Assembly: GCA_026786225.1 (NCBI GenBank) | Contig: JAJAYN010000194.1 | Coordinates: forward strand, 1 to 11,234 | DNA from: Burkholderiales bacterium | GTDB taxonomy: Bacteria; Pseudomonadota; Gammaproteobacteria; Burkholderiales; Usitatibacteraceae | Direction of reading: 5' to 3' | DNA: 11,234 bases | In this document: piece by piece, positions 6,750 through 11,234 of the stretch | How positions within the stretch are numbered: the stretch's first letter is position 1 | Layout of the letters: every line of letters starts with the position of its first letter | The notes under the pieces: model-generated | Databases searched by the model: none | The model's input: only the letters and a program-made list of their open reading frames with translations | Told to the model about the DNA's origin: nothing | Program-made: the position numbers and the translations under genes

Positions 6750-7088
6750 GTGAACCAGTTTACAAAACGTAATTTCAATTCGCGCACGATGAATGCGGCC
6801 GGAGCGATGGCGTTGACCGTCGTGCTGCTTTCCATTTGCGGTTTCGCGCAGGCGACGCCAAGCAGCGATGAGCAGTCGCTGGCCAGAGGCGCAATCGAGG
6901 ATGTGACACCGCAGCAGAAATACCGCACCGCCATTCGCGAGGCAGGCGGCGGATACAAGGAATGGTTGCGCGAGTGTGACCATATGCCCTCTGCTGAAAG
7001 ACCTGCGTGCAGGATAGAAGCCAAAGCGACTTACGACCACGATATGGCACAAGCGCAGCTGATCTTGCGCGGGAACAAGCGCAGCTGA
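6750..7088 (+). CDS. Small exported protein of unknown function with two cysteines
   Basis: A 112-residue protein starting at GTG 6750 behind a consensus AGGAGG. Residues 1-35 look like a Sec signal peptide: a basic N region (Lys6, Arg7, Arg12), a hydrophobic core (about 19-32), and a cleavage site AQA|TP after residue 35. The mature part (about 77 residues) is charged and probably helical, with a pair of cysteines (Cys76, Cys87) ten residues apart in the pattern WLREC...PACRIEAKA, suited to a periplasmic disulfide. The pattern resembles small exported betaproteobacterial proteins in which a Cys pair precedes an EAKA stretch; that resemblance is from memory and implies no function. A 15-bp direct repeat spans its last codons and stop. 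It is convergent with the operon ending at 7172. A minus-strand ORF overlaps it but lacks such signals. Confidence 0.75.
   Translation: MNQFTKRNFNSRTMNAAGAMALTVVLLSICGFAQATPSSDEQSLARGAIEDVTPQQKYRTAIREAGGGYKEWLRECDHMPSAERPACRIEAKATYDHDMAQAQLILRGNKRS
7050..7064 (+). repeat. 15-bp direct repeat, copy 1
   Basis: CAAGCGCAGCTGATC is read here in frame as Gln-Ala-Gln-Leu-Ile of the exported protein. An identical copy lies 26 bp downstream at 7076-7090. Confidence 0.85.
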
Positions 7089-7090
7089 TC
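7076..7090 (+). repeat. 15-bp direct repeat, copy 2
   Basis: The same 15 bases, shifted by one reading frame relative to copy 1, so that the TGA inside the repeat is the stop codon (7086-7088) of the exported-protein gene. The bases between and after the two copies do not match, so this is not a clean 26-bp tandem duplication. Confidence 0.85.
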
Positions 7091-7171
7091 CCGCCCCGCC
7101 ACGACAATACGCAACCACAGTTGTAAACCACCTGCCAGGACGTGCCTCGCGCAGATTCAGCGCACTAGCCG

Positions 7172-7978
7172 CTACTGACTCGTCCAGCCCCCGTCAATCG
7201 GAATAGCGGTGCCGGTGATGTTGTGCGCGATCGGATGACTTAGCCATGCGACAAGCTGGCCGATTTCCAATGGCTGTGACGTGCGCTGACTGGGCTGCTT
7301 TTCGCGCAGCAATTCGCGCGCACCGGCGTCCCGATCCCCGCCCAGCTGCGCAGCGCGCGCCATGATCTGCGGCTCAATGATCGCGGTCTCGGTCCAGCCG
7401 GGGCAAATGCAATTTACTGTGACGCCGCCCTGTTCACGGCTACCGGCACTGGCATATTCGAGCGCGGCGACCTTCGACAGGCCGATCAGTCCAAACTTTG
7501 CCGCCACGTAAGGTGCCTTGTTGACTGACGCCACCAGCCCATGCACCGACGCGATATTGACCACCCTGCCATAGCCGCGCGCTGCCATGCCCGGCATTGC
7601 CGCTTTCATGGTGTGAAAGGCGGCGGACAGATTGATGGCAAGAATGCGGTCCCAGACATCGGCAGGCACATCAGCCAGTGGCGCGGGTTGCTGAATACCT
7701 GCGTTGTTGACGAGGATGTCCAGTGCGCCACCGGACAGGGCAGCTTTCATCAACGATTCAACCTGCCTGGGATCGCTGAGGTCATGGCTGTGGCACTCAA
7801 CAGACATCGCACCTGCCTTTGTGACTGCCTGACACGCCGCTTCCTGTTGTTCTGCGTTACCCAACCCATGCAGCACTAGATGGCAATGTTCAGCAGCGAG
7901 CGCTTCGGCGATGGCAAGGCCGATACCCTGGAACGATCCGGTCACGAGGGCACGGCGCCCCTTCGGTGGTTGTGTCAT
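7172..7978 (-). CDS. bdhA: 3-hydroxybutyrate dehydrogenase-like short-chain dehydrogenase
   Basis: A 268-residue cytoplasmic SDR, most like D-3-hydroxybutyrate dehydrogenase, which interconverts 3-hydroxybutyrate and acetoacetate with NAD. The cofactor-binding TGSFQGIG spans 13-20 and LVNNAGIQ 89-96. The catalytic tetrad is Asn116, Ser144, Tyr157, Lys161, in NLSAAFH, IASVHGLVAS and YVAAK. The BdhA-type segments NIASVHGLVAS, ICPGW, ARELLREKQPS and the C-terminal ITGTAIPIDGGWTSQ all match the family. About six extra residues lie after Glu174, before VTVNCICPGW, making it slightly longer than the usual 255-260. Its ATG overlaps the synthetase stop as ATGA, with GGGAG inside the synthetase's last codons, so it is probably translationally coupled. 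Related SDRs acting on other hydroxy acids remain possible. Confidence 0.85.
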   Translation of the reverse strand: MTQPPKGRRALVTGSFQGIGLAIAEALAAEHCHLVLHGLGNAEQQEAACQAVTKAGAMSVECHSHDLSDPRQVESLMKAALSGGALDILVNNAGIQQPAPLADVPADVWDRILAINLSAAFHTMKAAMPGMAARGYGRVVNIASVHGLVASVNKAPYVAAKFGLIGLSKVAALEYASAGSREQGGVTVNCICPGWTETAIIEPQIMARAAQLGGDRDAGARELLREKQPSQRTSQPLEIGQLVAWLSHPIAHNITGTAIPIDGGWTSQ

Positions 7979-9513
7979 ATGTTGCTCCCATCGGGTGTTT
8001 GCATGCGTGCACGCAATTCGGTTTTGAGCACCTTGCCATAGTTATTCTTGGGAAGGTTTTCGAGAAAATAGTATTCCTTGGGACGCTTGAATCGGGCGAT
8101 ATGGTCGAGGCACAAGGCGTCCAACTGTTTGGAGTCGACGGCGGCGTTGGCGACCACAAACGCCACCACGACTTCGCCCCAATCCGGATCGGCGCGACCG
8201 ACGACCGAAACCTCGCGCACGGCGGGATGTTTCAGCAGCACTTCTTCGACTTCGCGCGGATAGATATTGGAGCCGCCCGAAATGATCACATCCTTGGAGC
8301 GATCTTTGAGTGTGAGAAAACCGTCCTCATCGAGACTACCAAGGTCGCCGGTCCAGAGCCAGCCATCGCGAATCGTGTTGGCAGTTGCGCTGAGGTCATT
8401 CCAATATCCGGCCATGACCGGGTCGCCGCGCGTGACGATTTCGCCGGTTTCGCCCGGTGGCAGTGAATTGCCTGACTCATTCGTCACCCGCACATCCACC
8501 ATCGATTGCGCAACGCCGACCGAGGCGATCCGCTCCAACCAGCGCGGGTGGGTGCGATCCGCCAGATGTTCGCGAGCCAATGCCGTAATACACATTGGAC
8601 ATTCACCCTGTCCAAAGATTTGCACGAAGCGGTTACCCATCACGTCGAGCGCCTTGCGAATATCCTCAACGTACATCGGGCCACCGCCATAGACAATGGT
8701 TTTGAAGCCGCTCACATCGCAACCGGTGGCGACGACATACTCCACCAACCGTTTAACCATGGTCGGCGCGGCAAACAGCGACAGCCGCCCTACTTCTGCC
8801 GCCAGCGTACACAGCTCGGCAGCATCGAAGCCCCCAGATTCCGGAACCACATGACGCGCTGCTTTGAGGACGTGCGTGAAGTTGTACAGGCCTGCCCCGT
8901 GCGACATCGGTGCCGCATAGACGATCGCATCGTCCGGGTCGACGGGATCGACATCGGTGAAATAGCAGGTGGTCATCGCCATCAAATTGCGATGGGTCTG
9001 CATGACACCTTTGGGATGGCCTGTCGTGCCCGAAGTGTAAAACAACCAAGCGAGATCGTCAGGGCAGCGAGGCTGCACCGGAATCTGTGCTGAAGACAGC
9101 ATCGCCATGTAGTCGTTCGTGTTTGGCGTAATAACGCCTTTAACGGATCCGGTCCATTCCGTCGCAGCGATTGCCTGCACGGTAAGGTCCAAGCCCACCA
9201 CCAATAAACTCGCACCGGAATTTTCGAGAATGAAAGCCATCTCACGTGGATGCAGCTTGGCATTCACCGGCACCGCCACCAGCCCGGCCCACCAGATCGC
9301 GTACAGGACTTCCAGATACTCCGGACAATTGGACATGAAAATGGCCACGCGGTCGCCTGGCGCGAGCCCTGCTGCGTTGCGCAGATAGCCTGCAATGCTG
9401 GCTGTCCGCGCCGCGAGCGTCCGGTAATCGAACAAGTAGCGTGCGCCGACGAATAGTGCTGGTCGTAAGGCATGCACAGTAGCGCTTCGCGCCAACAACT
9501 GCGCAACGTTCAT
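7975..9513 (-). CDS. AMP-forming acyl-CoA synthetase (ANL superfamily), substrate unknown
   Basis: A 512-residue cytoplasmic enzyme expected to convert a carboxylic acid, ATP and CoA to acyl-CoA, AMP and PPi. With the start at 9513, the adenylate-forming P-loop is YTSGTTGHPKG (159-169), and TGDLG carries the ribose-binding Asp390. A hinge-type segment LKDRSKDVIISGGSNIYPREVEE follows. The late catalytic lysine is Lys494 in NNYGKVLKTELR. The motif usually reading YGxTE is FGQGECP (300-306), with Gly for Thr and Glu retained. It resembles medium/long-chain or aromatic acyl-CoA ligases; the substrate is not determinable. GGGGAG 8 nt upstream favours ATG 9513 over the in-frame ATG at 9531 (6 residues longer). 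It lies 30 bp after livM and overlaps bdhA by 4 bp, so it is part of the same operon. Confidence 0.9.
   Translation of the reverse strand: MNVAQLLARSATVHALRPALFVGARYLFDYRTLAARTASIAGYLRNAAGLAPGDRVAIFMSNCPEYLEVLYAIWWAGLVAVPVNAKLHPREMAFILENSGASLLVVGLDLTVQAIAATEWTGSVKGVITPNTNDYMAMLSSAQIPVQPRCPDDLAWLFYTSGTTGHPKGVMQTHRNLMAMTTCYFTDVDPVDPDDAIVYAAPMSHGAGLYNFTHVLKAARHVVPESGGFDAAELCTLAAEVGRLSLFAAPTMVKRLVEYVVATGCDVSGFKTIVYGGGPMYVEDIRKALDVMGNRFVQIFGQGECPMCITALAREHLADRTHPRWLERIASVGVAQSMVDVRVTNESGNSLPPGETGEIVTRGDPVMAGYWNDLSATANTIRDGWLWTGDLGSLDEDGFLTLKDRSKDVIISGGSNIYPREVEEVLLKHPAVREVSVVGRADPDWGEVVVAFVVANAAVDSKQLDALCLDHIARFKRPKEYYFLENLPKNNYGKVLKTELRARMQTPDGSNI
7985..7989 (-). promoter_or_regulatory. Shine-Dalgarno of the bdhA-like gene
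   Basis: GGGAG on the minus strand lies 6 nt before the ATG at 7978-7976 and within the last codons of the synthetase gene. With the ATGA stop/start overlap it indicates coupled translation. Confidence 0.75.
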
Positions 9514-9521
9514 TGCACCTG

Positions 9522-9527
9522 CTCCCC
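9522..9527 (-). promoter_or_regulatory. Shine-Dalgarno deciding the acyl-CoA synthetase start
   Basis: GGGGAG on the minus strand is followed by an 8-nt spacer and the ATG at 9513-9511. The alternative ATG at 9531 has only a weak GATGAG directly before it. Confidence 0.65.
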
Positions 9528-9543
9528 ACATCTCATCATGTAG

Positions 9544-10602
9544 CTATTGCCTCACGCGCAATTTTCCGACGATGCCGGTGGGAAAATAATAAACCGACAG
9601 CACGAACAGCACGCCCAGCCATAGCAACCAGCGATCCGGCGACAGGACTGCGGACAACCAGGGAAGGCTGCTGGCCGCTTCGCTCCCCAGCCGCAACAAG
9701 TCCTGCAGGTAGCTTTGCGCAACGACAAATAGCGCCGCGCCAATGGCAGCACCGTAAATGGTACCCATGCCGCCGATGACGACCATCAACAGCACGTCCA
9801 GCATAATTTCGAAAGACATGGATGTGTCGGGACCGTTGTAGCGCAACCAGATCGCCAGCATCACGCCGGCGAGTGTCGCAAACAATGCAGAGAGCACGCT
9901 CGAAATGGTGCGGTATACAACCACCCGGTAGCCGATTGCCTCGGCGCGAAACTCGTTCTCGCGAATCGCCTGCAGCACGCGTCCGAACGGCGAATTCACG
10001 ATGCGCAGCATGGCAAGCAGCAGCACCAGGGCACTGAGAAAAAGCAGGTAGTAGCAGAACAGTCGGCCGCTGATGCTGACGCCGAGAAACGATTGCTCCA
10101 CGAACAGATATCCACCGGTGAGCATATCGGGCAACTTGAAATTAAGCCCGTCATCGCCGCCGGTAATGTCCGACATTTGTGAGGCTAGCGTCTGGAATGC
10201 GGATGCAACCGCCAATGTGATCATGGCGAAAAATATCGCCCTCACCCGCAACGAGAAAAGACCGACAGCAAGCGAAAGTACAAACGAAAGGCCCAGGGCA
10301 CCGGCTGTGCCGATGGCGATGGCCTCCCACGTCGGGCCGACGCGCGAACATGCGATGGCGATCCCATATGCGCCGATGCCGAAAAACATGGTGTGTGCAA
10401 AACTGACGATACCGGTGTAACCGAGCAGCAAGTCGAAACTGGCGACCAGCACGAGGAACACCAGAATTTTCGCGGCAACGCTCAGCGCTTTGACGCCGGG
10501 GAAGATGAAAGGAGCAAATGCCAGTGCCAGCAGCAGCGCAAGCAGCAGCACCGCCAGGACACGGCTGCGCGGAAGATCATGCGAAAGTAGGCGTCTCAGC
10601 AT
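9544..10602 (-). CDS. livM: Branched-chain-type ABC transporter permease LivM
   Basis: A 352-residue inner-membrane permease of the Liv/HAAT ABC family, forming the translocation channel with LivH. The family motif GYTGIVSFAHTMFFGIGAY is at 61-79, and GGMGTIYGAAIGAALF lies near the C terminus. Many hydrophobic helices are visible, beginning at about 15-35. The frame stays open upstream to 10860, but that extension is Arg/His-rich, not membrane-like, and overlaps livH. The ATG at 10602 has AGGA 6 nt ahead, inside the livH stop codon context, and starts a typical LivM N terminus. The substrate may be a branched-chain amino acid, but Liv-type systems also carry amides, urea and aromatic acids. 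The following acyl-CoA synthetase gene favours a carboxylate; that is inference. Confidence 0.9.
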   Translation of the reverse strand: MLRRLLSHDLPRSRVLAVLLLALLLALAFAPFIFPGVKALSVAAKILVFLVLVASFDLLLGYTGIVSFAHTMFFGIGAYGIAIACSRVGPTWEAIAIGTAGALGLSFVLSLAVGLFSLRVRAIFFAMITLAVASAFQTLASQMSDITGGDDGLNFKLPDMLTGGYLFVEQSFLGVSISGRLFCYYLLFLSALVLLLAMLRIVNSPFGRVLQAIRENEFRAEAIGYRVVVYRTISSVLSALFATLAGVMLAIWLRYNGPDTSMSFEIMLDVLLMVVIGGMGTIYGAAIGAALFVVAQSYLQDLLRLGSEAASSLPWLSAVLSPDRWLLWLGVLFVLSVYYFPTGIVGKLRVRQ

Positions 10603-10608
10603 GATGTT

Positions 10609-10612
10609 TCCT
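10609..10612 (-). promoter_or_regulatory. livM Shine-Dalgarno overlapping the livH stop codon
   Basis: The minus strand reads TAGGAAACATCATG: TAG is the livH stop, AGGA is the ribosome-binding site and ATG the livM start. This arrangement favours coupled translation and excludes the long upstream extension of the livM frame. Confidence 0.75.
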
Positions 10613-11234
10613 ATCGGCTCGTCACGGGATAAACGCCCTGCGGACGCCACAGCAATACCAGCGCCATCAACGCGATGTTCGAGAACAGGGCAACCTTTGG
10701 CGCAAGAAAACCGGTGTAGTTGGCCATCAATCCGACCAGCAACGCGCCAATCAATGCGCCGCCTGTTGATCCCAGTCCGCCAATGATAATGACGATGAAG
10801 ATCAGCACATTCACTTGCGCGCCCATCTGCGGGAAAACGTTCTGCTGATACATGCCCCACATCACGCCTCCCAATCCGGCCAGTGCGCTCCCAACCACAA
10901 ATACGCCAACAAACAAACGCCGGATACGATAGCCGAGTGACTCCACCATTTCACGATCCTGGACCCCGGCACGAATCAAGAGGCCGATCTTGGTACGTCC
11001 CAGTATCCACGCCAGCCCTCCAAAAACTGCGAGTCCCACCACCACCGCAACCAGTCTGAATTTTTCAATCGCGGCATCGCCCACCAGCAGTGAGCCGCGC
11101 ATGCCTTCGGGTAGCGCCAGCGGAATTTGCTGTGGGCCCCAGATCACCTTGATCAGTTCTTCGCCGATGATCATGCCGCCCATGGTGATGAGAATCTGCT
11201 TGAGGTGCTGGCCGTACACCGGCCGCACGATGAA
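10611..11234 (-). CDS. livH: Branched-chain-type ABC transporter permease LivH, partial (5' end outside the window)
   Basis: The last 207 residues of a LivH-type inner-membrane permease, the partner of LivM. The reading frame runs open to the window edge (Phe-Ile-Val-Arg-Pro-Val-Tyr-Gly...), so the GTG at 11228 is internal rather than the start. LivH proteins are usually about 290-310 residues, so roughly 90 N-terminal residues lie beyond 11234. Typical features include RPVYG, the permease segment near GLLIRAGVQDREMVESLGY, and IGGLGSTGGALIGALL. The stop is 8 bp before the livM start. The ATPases LivG and LivF and a periplasmic binding protein are not seen and are expected upstream or elsewhere. 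No promoter for the operon lies in the window. Confidence 0.92.
   Translation of the reverse strand, partial: FIVRPVYGQHLKQILITMGGMIIGEELIKVIWGPQQIPLALPEGMRGSLLVGDAAIEKFRLVAVVVGLAVFGGLAWILGRTKIGLLIRAGVQDREMVESLGYRIRRLFVGVFVVGSALAGLGGVMWGMYQQNVFPQMGAQVNVLIFIVIIIGGLGSTGGALIGALLVGLMANYTGFLAPKVALFSNIALMALVLLWRPQGVYPVTSR

Noticed and set aside
6585..7118. Minus-strand ORF of 177 codons over the exported-protein gene
   Set aside because: No recognisable domain or ribosome-binding site, and Cys/Arg-rich shadow composition; the plus strand has a consensus Shine-Dalgarno and a signal peptide.
7089..7171. Bidirectional terminator between the convergent exported-protein and bdhA-like genes
   Set aside because: Only stems of 4-5 bp could be drawn and there is no T-tract on either strand.
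10603..10860. N-terminal extension of the livM frame by 86 codons
   Set aside because: The added sequence is Arg/His-rich, is out of frame with and overlaps livH, and the ATG at 10602 has its own ribosome-binding site and a typical LivM N terminus.

Overview
The window looks like ordinary chromosomal DNA of a betaproteobacterium, probably of the Burkholderiales. This is judged from the moderately high G+C, a GlnRS of gamma/beta-proteobacterial type, a UMF1-family transporter, a BdhA-type 3-hydroxybutyrate dehydrogenase beside a Liv-type ABC transporter, and a small exported two-cysteine protein of a style common in that group. It is an inference from remembered protein families, not from a database search. 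No rRNA, tRNA, CRISPR array, transposase or phage gene was seen.

Layout, left to right. Positions 1-362 hold no gene that can be supported. Positions 363-2426 (minus) encode an EF-G-like translational GTPase. A 163-bp divergent intergenic region separates it from a UMF1-type MFS transporter (2590-3873, plus). This is followed by a 118-residue stand-alone cyclic-nucleotide-binding domain protein (3966-4322, plus) and by glnS (4573-6390, plus). A 359-bp gap contains an inverted repeat and one copy of what looks like a dispersed 25-bp repeat. A small exported protein with a GTG start follows (6750-7088, plus).

The right third (7172-11234) is one tightly packed minus-strand operon, read right to left: livH (cut by the window edge), livM, an AMP-forming acyl-CoA synthetase, and a 3-hydroxybutyrate dehydrogenase. 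Gaps are 8 bp and 30 bp, then a 4-bp ATGA overlap. The ribosome-binding sites are embedded in or close to the preceding genes, which suggests translational coupling. The simplest reading is a carboxylic-acid utilisation unit: import by the Liv-type ABC system (ATPases and binding protein presumably beyond 11234), activation to a CoA thioester, and a dehydrogenase for a 3-hydroxy acid. The substrate cannot be read from the sequence.

I did not find a convincing undescribed system. The items most worth a second look are the transport/activation/dehydrogenase operon with its atypical adenylation motif, the EF-G paralogue with a degenerate switch I, the dispersed repeat, the overlapping alternative hairpins ahead of the cyclic-nucleotide-domain gene, and the small exported protein with a 15-bp direct repeat across its stop codon.
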